Below the pieces are notes generated by a model. That model was given only the letters and a program-made list of their open reading frames with translations. It did no database searches and had not been told where the DNA came from. Positions 8,283 through 17,813 of a stretch of DNA of 64,000 nucleotides are shown in pieces. A program made the position numbers and the translations under genes. Each line of letters starts with the position of its first letter. The first letter of the stretch is position 1. This stretch comes from Microbacterium hydrocarbonoxydans (lineage in GTDB: Bacteria > Actinomycetota > Actinomycetes > Actinomycetales > Microbacteriaceae): contig NZ_JAMBOY010000001.1 in assembly GCF_023715885.1 (NCBI RefSeq), forward strand, positions 496,001 through 560,000. Direction: 5' to 3'.

Positions 8283-9275
8283 TCAATCCGCGAGAGTGCA
8301 CAGCATCCGTGCCAACGCGTAGCGCGTATGGCCGCGAGCGGTGCGCGGGTCGTAGCCGAGGACATCGATCACCGTTGCCAGTCGTTCCTGGATGCTGGAG
8401 TGGTGCCGCCCGAGCCTCGCGGCGGCGCCCCGCACGCTGCGCTCCTCGGCGAGCGCGTCGAGGAGGTCGAGGGTGCGCGGGTCGAGGCTCCGCAGTACGA
8501 CCGCGTCGGGATGCAGCGGCGCCCCGTCGGCCGCCTCCGCGACGATCAGCGCCGCACCGAGATCAGCAGCGCGCACGGCGGGCTCGGCCTCCGACGTGAG
8601 CCGCACCGCGATCAGCGCCGCCGCCCACGAATCCGGGAGCTCGACGCCCGGCCCCGTCAGCCCGACGCCGAGGCGCGGAGCGGACTCCGACCAGGCCGAG
8701 CTCGGATCGGACGCCGCGTCGACGATCGTCGCGCGAGTCAGCCCGTGCCGGGTGGCGACGACCGACGACGGATGCTGCGGCAGCGGCGCCGGATCGGGCG
8801 GCGATGCCACGACGCACAGCGCGGCATCCGTCATGCGGAGGCGCAGCAGGGCGCTTGCCCGTTCGTCGACGCTCGCGTAGGAGCTGATCGCGAGTTCGAC
8901 CGCGCTCTCGGCGCCGACCGATCGACGGGCGCGGACGATGCCGAGCGCGAGCGCCAGCCGTTCGAGGATCATCGCGTCGTTCGTCCGGGGTTCGCCGTCG
9001 CGCTCGATCCAGACGACGGCATCCTGTCCGCTCTCCCGCTGCATCCACGACTCATCCGGGTCCGTCGGACCGATGCGTTCTCCACTTGCCGCGACGCGCA
9101 CGATCTGCGAGCCGTCGCGCAGTCCGACCGTCGCGCCGCTCAGCACAGCGGCGCCGCGGAGCATACTCTCGACGCCGACCGACCGGGCGACCAGCGCGTC
9201 GAAGTACGTGACGACCTTGAGGCTCTCGCTCGCGTCGGGGTCGAGGGCGGTCAGCCGCCCCAGCAGATCTTGCAT
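8283..9275 (-). CDS. PucR-type helix-turn-helix regulator
   Basis: A 330-residue protein. The C-terminal 60 residues (about 268-327) match the PucR C-terminal DNA-binding domain: ALAEERSVRGAAARLGRHHSSIQERL, in which a helix-turn-helix reads AARLGRHHSSIQ, followed by LGYDPRTARGHTRYALARML. The N-terminal two thirds are unlike any sensor domain that could be named. A GGAG sequence lies just upstream of the ATG. The divergent gene is the DUF1778 antitoxin, 81 bp away, so this regulator could act on it or on itself, but no site could be assigned to it. Confidence 0.75.
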   Translation of the reverse strand: MQDLLGRLTALDPDASESLKVVTYFDALVARSVGVESMLRGAAVLSGATVGLRDGSQIVRVAASGERIGPTDPDESWMQRESGQDAVVWIERDGEPRTNDAMILERLALALGIVRARRSVGAESAVELAISSYASVDERASALLRLRMTDAALCVVASPPDPAPLPQHPSSVVATRHGLTRATIVDAASDPSSAWSESAPRLGVGLTGPGVELPDSWAAALIAVRLTSEAEPAVRAADLGAALIVAEAADGAPLHPDAVVLRSLDPRTLDLLDALAEERSVRGAAARLGRHHSSIQERLATVIDVLGYDPRTARGHTRYALARMLCTLAD

Positions 9276-9327
9276 ATCGGCTCCATCGCCCGGGGTTCCA
9301 GATTAGGACCTCGGCGGTCACAGAATA

Positions 9328-9350
9328 TGTACGGGAGAATTCCGTACACT
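9328..9350 (+). promoter_or_regulatory. Operator and -10 box of the DUF1778/GNAT operon
   Basis: TGTACGG (9328-9334) and CCGTACA (9342-9348) form a perfect 7-bp inverted repeat around a 7-nt centre. The right arm overlaps TACACT (9345-9350), a -10 box exactly 6 nt upstream of the antitoxin ATG at 9357. DUF1778 antitoxins repress their own promoter through a ribbon-helix-helix domain, so this is the expected site. Confidence 0.7.
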
Positions 9351-9356
9351 GGTTCT

Positions 9357-9638
9357 ATGACTGCTCCGCTGAAGGACGCTCGCATCGAGCTCCGTGTGAC
9401 CGCTGCCCAGAAGGAGAAGATCGAGCGAGCCGCCGCGCTCTCGGGTCGCACGGTCTCGGCGTTCTCGTCCGAGGTGCTCGCCGCACGCGCCGAGCAGGTG
9501 ATCCAGGAGGATCGACAGCTCCGGGTCGATGCGGAGGCTTTCGACACCTTCCAGCAGGTCATGGACCAGCCTTCGCGGTCCCTCGAGGGCCTGCGCGACC
9601 TGATGACGCGCAAGCCGGTGTTCTCCGACCTTGGTTGA
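9357..9638 (+). CDS. DUF1778 (TacA-like) antitoxin
   Basis: A 93-residue protein with the DUF1778 pattern: RIELRVTAAQKEKIERAAAL (ribbon and first helix of a ribbon-helix-helix), SGRTVSAFSSEVL (second helix), then a polar C-terminal region that normally covers the toxin. Known relatives (TacA, AtaR) pair with GNAT acetyltransferase toxins, as here. The start is set by the TACACT box 6 nt upstream, implying a leaderless transcript. The stop overlaps the toxin gene by 8 bp. Confidence 0.87.
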   Translation: MTAPLKDARIELRVTAAQKEKIERAAALSGRTVSAFSSEVLAARAEQVIQEDRQLRVDAEAFDTFQQVMDQPSRSLEGLRDLMTRKPVFSDLG

Positions 9639-10140
9639 GTTCCTGAGCCCCCGGCCGCTCGCTGTCGGAGACAGGCTGTCCGAGTTCCGCTCGGGCGAAG
9701 AGGCGCTCGACAGCTGGCTACGCGGCCGAGCACGCAACAACGAGAAGGCCGGCGCGTCACGCACCCTCGTCTCGCTCACCCGAGACGAAGTGCGCGTGGC
9801 CGGTTACTACTGCCTGTCCTCCAGCGCCCTGGTGCGCGAGGACGGACCGCCGGAACTCGCGGCCGGGATGCCGGCCACGATTCCGGTCGTGCTCCTGGGG
9901 CGGCTCGCCGTCGATCGTGAGTTCCACGGTCTGGGTCTGGGGTACTCCCTGCTGCAGCATGCGACGAACCGTGCCCTGGAGGCGGCTGATGTGATCGGCA
10001 TCCGCGCGATGCTCGTGCACGCTCTCTCCGAAGATGTCGTCCCGTTCTACGAGAGGTTCGGCTTCGCCCGCTTCCCCGGTCAGAGTCACACCCTCTACCT
10101 GCTCACGAAGGATGCGCGAGAGACTCTGAGCGGTCTCTGA
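9631..10140 (+). CDS. GNAT-family acetyltransferase toxin (TacT-like)
   Basis: A 169-residue GNAT protein. The acetyl-CoA site is clear in LLGRLAVDREFHGLGLG, and the late motif DVVPFYERFGFARFPG carries the conserved tyrosine expected at the active site. Relatives TacT and AtaT acetylate the amino acid on charged tRNAs and stop translation. The only start that gives the full fold is TTG at 9631, within the end of the antitoxin gene; no ATG or GTG lies in frame before the conserved part. Pairing with a DUF1778 antitoxin supports the assignment. Confidence 0.87.
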   Translation: MVEFLSPRPLAVGDRLSEFRSGEEALDSWLRGRARNNEKAGASRTLVSLTRDEVRVAGYYCLSSSALVREDGPPELAAGMPATIPVVLLGRLAVDREFHGLGLGYSLLQHATNRALEAADVIGIRAMLVHALSEDVVPFYERFGFARFPGQSHTLYLLTKDARETLSGL

Positions 10141-10165
10141 CCCGCACCGAGCGCCGCCGGCTGCC

Positions 10166-11134
10166 TCAGCCGAGAAGCCGTGTGACCCAGTCGTCGCGGG
10201 CGGCCAGCATCGCCTGCGCGACGGCCGAGTGCGGCGCGAACATGTCGAAGCCGTGGAAACCGCCGGCCCACACGTGCAGCTCCGCCTGCACGCCCGAGGC
10301 CCAGAGCGTCGTCGCATACGCCACGTCCTCATCGCGGAACACCTCGGCGCTGCCGCAGTCGATGAACGCGGGCGGCAGACCCGAGAGATCGGTGGCCCGC
10401 GCGGGAGCGGCGTAGATCGACACGTCGTCGGTGCCCTTACGATCTCCGAGCAGCGCCGTCCATCCGGTGATGTTCGACCCGCGGTCCCACACGCCGATGC
10501 CGTCGATCTGGTGGGTGGAGACGCTCTCGTCGCGGTCGTCGAGCATCGGATAGATGAGCAGCTGCCCGACGAGCGCCGGTCCTCGCCGATCGCGGGCGAG
10601 CAGCGCCGTGCCCGCGGCGAGCCCTCCTCCCGCGCTTCCGCCGCCGATGAGCAGGCGGCTCGTGTCGATGCCGAGCTCGTCGGCGTGCTCTGCGGTCCAC
10701 TGCAGCGCCGCGTAGCAGTCCTCGACCGGATACGGATCGGGGAACTCGGGCGCCAACCGGTACTCGACCGTCACGATCACACCGTTGAACCGCTCGGCCC
10801 AGTCGAGGAAGCCGACGACTCCCAGCCACCTGTTGCCGATGATCATGCCGCCGCCGTGCGTGTGGAAGAAGCCCGGCCCGATACCCGTGCGTCCGTCTTT
10901 CTCGATCACCGTCACGACGATGTCGTCGCCGTCGTGGCCCGGGATGGTCTCGTCGCGCCACACGAAGCCGCGCTCCGCGAGCACCTGCCTGATCTCGTCG
11001 TCGTTCCCCACGGGCGTCTGTCGCATCAGCGGGATCATCTCCGCCGTGAGCGTGGGCGGCAGCTGGTCGGCGACGAGCGCGAGCGCGGCCTCGAGCTCAG
11101 GGTCGAAGGGCGGGCGGGCGAGTGTGTCGGTCAT
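10166..11134 (-). CDS. Alpha/beta hydrolase, hormone-sensitive-lipase family
   Basis: A 322-residue esterase/lipase-type enzyme. It has the HSL oxyanion motif FFHTHGGGMIIGN, the nucleophile elbow IGGGSAGGGLA (G-G-S-A-G, Ser nucleophile), the acid loop DCGSAEVFRDED and the final WAGGFHGFDMF with the catalytic His. Such enzymes cleave short-chain esters in the cytoplasm. ATG at 11134 is chosen because AGGAG lies a few bases upstream; two earlier in-frame ATGs lack it. The gene is convergent with the GNAT toxin and stands alone, so its substrate is unknown. Confidence 0.88.
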   Translation of the reverse strand: MTDTLARPPFDPELEAALALVADQLPPTLTAEMIPLMRQTPVGNDDEIRQVLAERGFVWRDETIPGHDGDDIVVTVIEKDGRTGIGPGFFHTHGGGMIIGNRWLGVVGFLDWAERFNGVIVTVEYRLAPEFPDPYPVEDCYAALQWTAEHADELGIDTSRLLIGGGSAGGGLAAGTALLARDRRGPALVGQLLIYPMLDDRDESVSTHQIDGIGVWDRGSNITGWTALLGDRKGTDDVSIYAAPARATDLSGLPPAFIDCGSAEVFRDEDVAYATTLWASGVQAELHVWAGGFHGFDMFAPHSAVAQAMLAARDDWVTRLLG

Positions 11135-11264
11135 CGGAACTCCTCTGTTCTCCGTGTCCATGGTCGCGTCGTTGCGGCCTCGGCTCAGCATCCCTCTCCC
11201 CCTCGCGCCGAGGGACCCGCCGGGTGCGGCCGATTGAGGGCGCTCCGACCGCCGGACGGCGGGG

Positions 11265-11972
11265 TCAGGACGAAAGTGCGAGTCCGGCGGCGAGCGCGAA
11301 GCCGAGCACGGTCGCGAGCCCCGTGGACTCCTTGGCCTTCGACTGCGCCTCGGGAACCATGGAGTCGACGAGCATGACCAGCAGCGCTCCGGCGGCGAAT
11401 CCGCCGGCTGCAGAGCGGAAGGTGTCGTCGGTGACGCTCGCGAGCGCGAAGCCCGCCACGGTGGCCACGGCGCAGACGACCGTGACGCCGCCCCACAATG
11501 CGAGGACGCGCGAGCGCTTCATGCCGCCCTCGAGCAGGTCGGCGGCCGAGCCGATCGACTCGGGCAGGTTCGAGACGAGGATGGCGACGACGAGCGCGAC
11601 GCTGACCGGCTCTCCCGAGGCGAGTCCGATCCCGAGCACGAGCTGCTCCGGGATGCCATCGAGCAGCGCCCCCACGGCGAGCTGCCCGCCGCCAGCGCCA
11701 CCCTTCTTCTTCGCTGCCCTCGCGTCGAGGATGCGATCGGCGCTGTAGTAGCTGAGCGCCCCGAGGGCGACGCCGATGACCAGCGGGATCGGTCCGGTGC
11801 GCTCGAGCCCCTCCTCCCACAGCTCGAAGGCGATCGAGGCCATCAGCGCGCCGGCACCGAATCCCAGCACGATGCCCAGCCACCGAGGCGGCCACGCCCG
11901 CAGCAGCGCGAGCACCGCTCCGATGAACAACGGGGATGCCGCGACCACACCCCACAGCACTGCCTGACCCAT
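11265..11972 (-). CDS. ZIP-family metal transporter
   Basis: A 235-residue protein with about eight membrane helices. Two ZIP signatures are present: LLDGIPEQLVLG in the fourth helix and VSNLPESIGSA in the fifth, which supply the metal-coordinating Asp, Glu and Asn residues. The cytoplasmic loop holds a basic stretch (DARAAKKKGG) instead of the usual His-rich loop. It probably imports a divalent metal such as zinc, but the ion cannot be read from sequence. The ATG at 11972 is preceded at 7 nt by a CAGAGT box, suggesting a leaderless message. Confidence 0.85.
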   Translation of the reverse strand: MGQAVLWGVVAASPLFIGAVLALLRAWPPRWLGIVLGFGAGALMASIAFELWEEGLERTGPIPLVIGVALGALSYYSADRILDARAAKKKGGAGGGQLAVGALLDGIPEQLVLGIGLASGEPVSVALVVAILVSNLPESIGSAADLLEGGMKRSRVLALWGGVTVVCAVATVAGFALASVTDDTFRSAAGGFAAGALLVMLVDSMVPEAQSKAKESTGLATVLGFALAAGLALSS

Positions 11973-12025
11973 GCCGACAACTCTGCCACCGTCGCGGGGG
12001 AAACCCGGAGGGTCGCCGACGAGAT

Positions 12026-12104
12026 CCGAGATCAGGAACATCACCCGAGATCAGGAGGATGCTGTCCGCGCACTCCTGATCTCGGGAGATGGTCCTGACC
12101 TCGG
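12026..12104. repeat. Nested intergenic palindrome, family A (copy 1)
   Basis: Outer arms CCGAGATCAGGA (12026-12037) and TCCTGACCTCGG (12093-12104) enclose inner arms CCCGAGATCAGGAG (12044-12057) and CTCCTGATCTCGGG (12073-12086) around a 15-nt loop. Inner arms are perfect over 14 bp. The two left arms are near copies of each other, as are the right arms. It lies just after the stop of the flavoprotein gene at 12117. A second copy is at 14786-14864. Confidence 0.8.
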
Positions 12105-12116
12105 CGACACGACGGC

Positions 12117-12899
12117 TCAGCCGATGCGGTGGATGTCGAGGTCGATGCGTCCGGGCAGGAGGTCGGCTCGCAGCGCCCGCGTGCCCCGGTAGTCGCCGTC
12201 CTTCAGCCGTCGGAACGGGCGGCTCGGCGCCTCATCGGCGACGACGTCCAGACGCGCCAGCAGCCGCGCGGACTCGCGCTCGACATCGCCCGCATCGAGA
12301 CCGTCGGCGTCGTGGACCACGTGCAGGTCGAGCGGCTCGATGCCGGTGTACCAGAGCGTCCCGTGCGTCACGGGGAAGAGCAGCTGATCGATGTCGCCGC
12401 TGATGCCGCGGCTGCCGATCGAGCGGTCGTCCTCGCCGGCGGTGACGACCACGAGCGCACGGCGCCCGGCGAGCGGCCCCTCGCCGTAGCGGAGCGGCAG
12501 ACCGGTCTCCGGGTCGTTCGGCCCGTACGCGAACCCGTTCGTGAGCACCCGGTCGAACCACCCCTTGAGGATCGCCGGCGGCCCGTACCACCAGAGCGGG
12601 AACTGCAGCACGACGAGGTCCGCAGCCGCGAGCTTGCGCTGCTCCTCGACCACGTCGCCGGGCAGGCGACCCTCGGCGAACGCCTCGCCCATGAGGTCGA
12701 CGACGCTGCCGGGCCGACCGAGCGGGTCGCCGAGGTCGCGAGCGGCGAGCACGGGGTCGAATCCCTGCCGATACAGGTCGCTCGTGACGACCTCGTAGTC
12801 GCGGGACAGGGCCTCGGCTCCCTCACGGAAGAGGCGCGCATTGAAGGAGTCCGCTTGCGGGTGGGCGAAGATCCAGTGGGCGACGGGGCGCGACGACAT
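12117..12899 (-). CDS. NAD(P)H-dependent quinone oxidoreductase-like flavoprotein
   Basis: A 260-residue protein of the flavodoxin-like NQO1/MdaB/KefF group. Diagnostic parts are the N-terminal WIFAHPQADSFNA (phosphate-binding loop for FAD or FMN), VVLQFPLWWYGPPAILKGWFDRV (the quinone-site loop, shown in two overlapping pieces in relatives), and GRRALVVVTAGEDD. Such enzymes reduce quinones or other electrophiles with NAD(P)H. GAGAGGA lies upstream of the ATG. It follows the MFS gene on the same strand with a 25-bp gap, so both may answer to the HxlR regulator, a regulator class often tied to quinone and aldehyde stress. Confidence 0.87.
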   Translation of the reverse strand: MSSRPVAHWIFAHPQADSFNARLFREGAEALSRDYEVVTSDLYRQGFDPVLAARDLGDPLGRPGSVVDLMGEAFAEGRLPGDVVEEQRKLAAADLVVLQFPLWWYGPPAILKGWFDRVLTNGFAYGPNDPETGLPLRYGEGPLAGRRALVVVTAGEDDRSIGSRGISGDIDQLLFPVTHGTLWYTGIEPLDLHVVHDADGLDAGDVERESARLLARLDVVADEAPSRPFRRLKDGDYRGTRALRADLLPGRIDLDIHRIG

Positions 12900-12924
12900 G
12901 GTGTGTCCTCTCGATCTTCTCTGG

Positions 12925-14295
12925 TCAGTGGACGTCGGCCGGGGCGGTCGCAGCTGATCCGCTCCACAGAGGGAGAAGAGCCGCTGCGACGACGGCCGCG
13001 GCCGCGACGACGAGTGCGACGGCGAATCCGCCCGTGCCGACGATCGTCGCGATCGTGCCCAGCACGGCGATGCCGAGTCCGCCGCCGAGGGAGAAGCTCA
13101 CCTCCTGGATCGCTCCGACCTGCCCCGCGTCGTCTTCGGTCGTGACGTCGAAGAGGGTCGTCGCGGCCAGGGTCGCGGCGACGCCGAATCCGGCGCCGAC
13201 GAGCACGAGCGGGATGGCCACGACGTCCGGGTCGAAGGCGAGCCAGGCGAGTCCCGCTCCCTGCACGAGCAGAGCGAGAACGGTCAGGGTCGGCGAGGTC
13301 AGCCAGCGCAGGAACAGCGGAGCGACGACCCCGCCCAACGCGATGGCGACCGCCTGCGGCAGGATGGCGATCCCGGCCTCGGCGGCAGTGTGTGCGCGTA
13401 CATCCTGCAGATGCAGACTCACGAGGAGGACGGATGCCGCGGCCACGCCGCTGCTCGCGACGATGCGGACGATCGCGGGACTGAACCCGCTCACCGAGAA
13501 CAAGCGCATGTCGATGAGCGGCTCGCGCAGAGCACGCTGGCGGCGGATGAAGTACACGAGGGTCGCGACGGCGGCGACCGCGGCGACCGCGGCGGCTATC
13601 GGCTCCGCGAGCGCCTCGTGCAGGGCGAACACGAGCGCGCCGAGCGCCACGACCGACGAGAGGATGCTGAGCACGTCCCACGACGCGGGCCGCGAGCTGC
13701 GGGAGTCCGGCACGAGCCAGATCGCCAGGACGCCGGCGATCACCGCGAGCGGCACGCTGCCGAGCAGCAGCCACCGCCACCCTGAGCCTTCGGTGACGAT
13801 GCCGCCGAGCACGGGTCCGAGGGCGCTGCCGGTGCCGAAGGTCGCCGTCCAGAGCCCGTATGCCAGCACGCGCTCTCGTGCCTGGTAGTGCGCGCCGATC
13901 GTCGCGACGACGCCGGCCACGACGAAGGCCTCGGCGACGCCGAGCAGCGCCCGCACGACGATGAGCAGCAGGCCGTCCTGCGCCAACCCGCCCACGAGGT
14001 TGAGCGCGGCGAAACCCGCGAGACCGATGAGGACGATGCGCTTGCGACCGAAGGTGTCGCCGATGCGCGAGGCGAGGATGAGCGTCGCCGCGAGCGAGAG
14101 CGCATAGACGTCGACCAGCCACAGCGCGCCGCTGTCGCTGAGAATGAGATCGCCGCGGATCGCCGGCAGCGCGGTCGACACGCTGCTGATCGCGAGCGCT
14201 CCGATGAGGATGCCGAGGAGCAGCGGAATCATGGCCAGCCACGGATGCCGGGCGGTGCGCGCGTGCGCGGAGACGACGGGGACGGGGAAGGTCAC
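12925..14295 (-). CDS. MFS multidrug efflux transporter (DHA2/QacA-EmrB type)
   Basis: About 456 residues with 14 predicted membrane helices, the DHA2 layout. The antiporter motif SRIGDTFGRKR is in the loop after helix 2, and the helix-5 motif LGPVLGGIVTEGSGWRW is present. It would export drugs or toxic metabolites using the proton gradient. The GTG at 14295 is chosen because CAGACT lies exactly 6 nt upstream, the leaderless spacing seen across this window; an ATG at 14349 would also be in frame. The gene is divergent from the HxlR regulator at 14397, which probably controls it. Confidence 0.85.
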   Translation of the reverse strand: MTFPVPVVSAHARTARHPWLAMIPLLLGILIGALAISSVSTALPAIRGDLILSDSGALWLVDVYALSLAATLILASRIGDTFGRKRIVLIGLAGFAALNLVGGLAQDGLLLIVVRALLGVAEAFVVAGVVATIGAHYQARERVLAYGLWTATFGTGSALGPVLGGIVTEGSGWRWLLLGSVPLAVIAGVLAIWLVPDSRSSRPASWDVLSILSSVVALGALVFALHEALAEPIAAAVAAVAAVATLVYFIRRQRALREPLIDMRLFSVSGFSPAIVRIVASSGVAAASVLLVSLHLQDVRAHTAAEAGIAILPQAVAIALGGVVAPLFLRWLTSPTLTVLALLVQGAGLAWLAFDPDVVAIPLVLVGAGFGVAATLAATTLFDVTTEDDAGQVGAIQEVSFSLGGGLGIAVLGTIATIVGTGGFAVALVVAAAAVVAAALLPLWSGSAATAPADVH

Positions 14296-14396
14296 CACCC
14301 GAGTCTGGCGGAGGGGTACGATTCCGACAAGTACGGTCATCCCGGTCACATACTGACGTTTCGGATACCATGGCGGTTCGAAGGAAGGGCGGAGCG
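14296..14396. promoter_or_regulatory. Divergent promoter region between MFS pump and HxlR regulator
   Basis: About 100 bp lie between the two chosen starts. On the plus strand TACCAT (14367-14372) could be a -10 box for the regulator. GGTA(N11)AGTA in each orientation (about 14325-14343 and 14351-14369, opposite strands) makes a spaced inverted repeat that could be the HxlR site. The repeat is short and the match partial, so this is a candidate only. Confidence 0.35.
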
Positions 14397-16341
<1,945 letters not shown>

Positions 16342-16354
16342 CACTGCGTGTCGA

Positions 16355-16386
16355 GGAGGGGCGGATGCTGCGGCATCCGCCCCTCC
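16355..16386 (+). terminator. Rho-independent-type terminator after argG
   Basis: GGAGGGGCGGATGC (16355-16368) and GCATCCGCCCCTCC (16373-16386) form a perfect 14-bp stem with a TGCG loop, 13 nt after the argG stop, followed by TTGTCGTT. This is the most stable simple hairpin in the window. Confidence 0.8.
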
Positions 16387-16416
16387 TTGTCGTTCGCTGA
16401 GAGTTGCCCTCTTATC

Positions 16417-16446
16417 TTGCACAGCGCTGTGCAATATAACTACCGT
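16417..16446 (+). promoter_or_regulatory. TetR operator and leaderless promoter
   Basis: Bases 16417-16434 are a perfect 18-bp palindrome, TTGCACAGCGCTGTGCAA, with partial symmetry continuing to both sides. TACCGT (16441-16446) is a -10 box 6 nt before the ATG at 16453. The palindrome covers the space between -35 and -10, as expected for a self-regulating TetR repressor. Confidence 0.75.
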
Positions 16447-16452
16447 GGAGGC

Positions 16453-17076
16453 ATGACCACCCGTGCACCCCGCCGCGACTCGGTCGAGAACCGCGCCGGC
16501 ATCCTCGACGCCGCCCGCGCGACCCTGGCGAACGACCCTCGCGCGTCGATCGACGTCATCGCCCGCAGCGCCGGTCTCTCGCGCCGCACCCTCTACGGCC
16601 ACTTCGACGACCGTGACGCCCTGATCCGCGAACTCATCTCGACCGGTGCGCAGCGCTTCAACGCGATCGCCGCGTCGGTCTCCGATGCCGATCCGCGCAT
16701 CGCGCTCGCCCGCCTCGCCGCCCGTCTCTGGCGCGAGGCCTCGCACGTGCAGTTCGCTGCCGCTCTCGCGCTCGACGAGGCGCACATCGAGCACACCGCC
16801 GCCGCACTCGCGCCGCTGCGTCGCTCGGTCGCCGCGCTCGTGCAGCGGGGTCAGGACGACGGCAGCTTCCGCACCGACATCCCAGCCCCGACACTCGCAC
16901 GCCTCATCGAAGAGGTCGCGCGCACCGTCGTCTCGCGCACCGACGCGAGCAGCAGCGGAGCCGCGAACCTCGCCGTGCGCGCGCTGCTGAGCATCGCGGG
17001 ACTCTCCTGGCGCGACGCCGACGAGCTTCTCGGCGCCCACCGCGACATCATCGAGGCCGAGGAGGCCCGCTCATGA
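16453..17076 (+). CDS. TetR-family transcriptional regulator
   Basis: A 207-residue protein. The N-terminal helix-turn-helix is clear: RAGILDAARATLANDPRASI, then VIARSAGLSRRTLYGHFDDR with the usual Y-x-H-F end of the recognition helix. The C-terminal domain (about 80-200) is helical and unlike a named ligand domain. The stop overlaps the next gene by 4 bp and that gene overlaps the YhgE gene, so TetR heads a three-gene operon and likely represses it through the palindrome at 16417-16434. Confidence 0.9.
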   Translation: MTTRAPRRDSVENRAGILDAARATLANDPRASIDVIARSAGLSRRTLYGHFDDRDALIRELISTGAQRFNAIAASVSDADPRIALARLAARLWREASHVQFAAALALDEAHIEHTAAALAPLRRSVAALVQRGQDDGSFRTDIPAPTLARLIEEVARTVVSRTDASSSGAANLAVRALLSIAGLSWRDADELLGAHRDIIEAEEARS

Positions 17077-17813
17077 GGATCGCCCTGCACGAGGTCAGCA
17101 AGGGCCGTGGCGGCCAGGCGCTGCCGGCGACCAGCCTCGAGTTCCACACCGGCGCGGTGCGCTTCGCCCTCGCCGAGACGGAGCAGCGCCCGACCGTGCT
17201 CGGCCTCATCGCCAGCGGTCGCATGCGGCCCGAGACAGGACGCGTGACCATCGACGGAGCGGCGGACAACCGGATGCTGCGCCGCACCGTCGCGCTCGTC
17301 GACGCCCCCGATGTGAGCGACCCGCACCCCGACATCGCCCTCGCCGGCGTCGTCGGCGAAGAGCTCATGTTCGCGGGACTCGGCGCTACACCGCTGCATG
17401 CCCGCCGCTGGCTGAGCCAGCTCGGCTACGGCGACCTCGCGTCCATGCCGATCGGCAATGTCGATCCGGCGGCGCGCGTCCGCATCCTGTGCGAGCTCGC
17501 CGTGCTGCGCGACGGCACGCGGGCGATCGTGCTCGTCGCGCCCGACCGCCACGGCGGAAGCCCCGACGGCTGGTGGCGCATCGCCATGGAGTTCGCCGAC
17601 CGCGGCTACGCGATGCTCGTGATCGTCGGCGGCTCGGCGGCCGTCGCGCTCGAGCGCATGCACGAGTTCGACGCCGTGAACGCGTCGGGCCCGATCGAGC
17701 CGCTGACGCTCGATGCCGATGCCGATGCCGACGGGGAAGACAGCGAAGCCGACCGAGACCAGACGCGCCACGACTCGGCATCCGAGACCGAAGACCAGGA
17801 GGGCGCGCGATGA
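17073..17813 (+). CDS. Degenerate ABC-type ATP-binding protein partnered with YhgE
   Basis: A 246-residue protein that keeps the order of an ABC ATPase (N-terminal HEVSKGRGG strand region, LGLIASGRMRPETGRVTIDG after the place of Walker A, later VRILCELAVLRDG and AIVLVAPDR) but lacks every catalytic motif: no G-x-x-G-x-GKS/T loop, no LSGGQ signature, and VAPDR in place of the Walker B LLDEP. The tail from about 210 is very acidic. It probably does not hydrolyse ATP and may be a structural or regulatory partner of the YhgE protein encoded next. Overlaps of 4 bp on both sides tie it to TetR and YhgE genes. Relation to ABC ATPases is inferred from this layout and the context. Confidence 0.65.
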   Translation: MRIALHEVSKGRGGQALPATSLEFHTGAVRFALAETEQRPTVLGLIASGRMRPETGRVTIDGAADNRMLRRTVALVDAPDVSDPHPDIALAGVVGEELMFAGLGATPLHARRWLSQLGYGDLASMPIGNVDPAARVRILCELAVLRDGTRAIVLVAPDRHGGSPDGWWRIAMEFADRGYAMLVIVGGSAAVALERMHEFDAVNASGPIEPLTLDADADADGEDSEADRDQTRHDSASETEDQEGAR

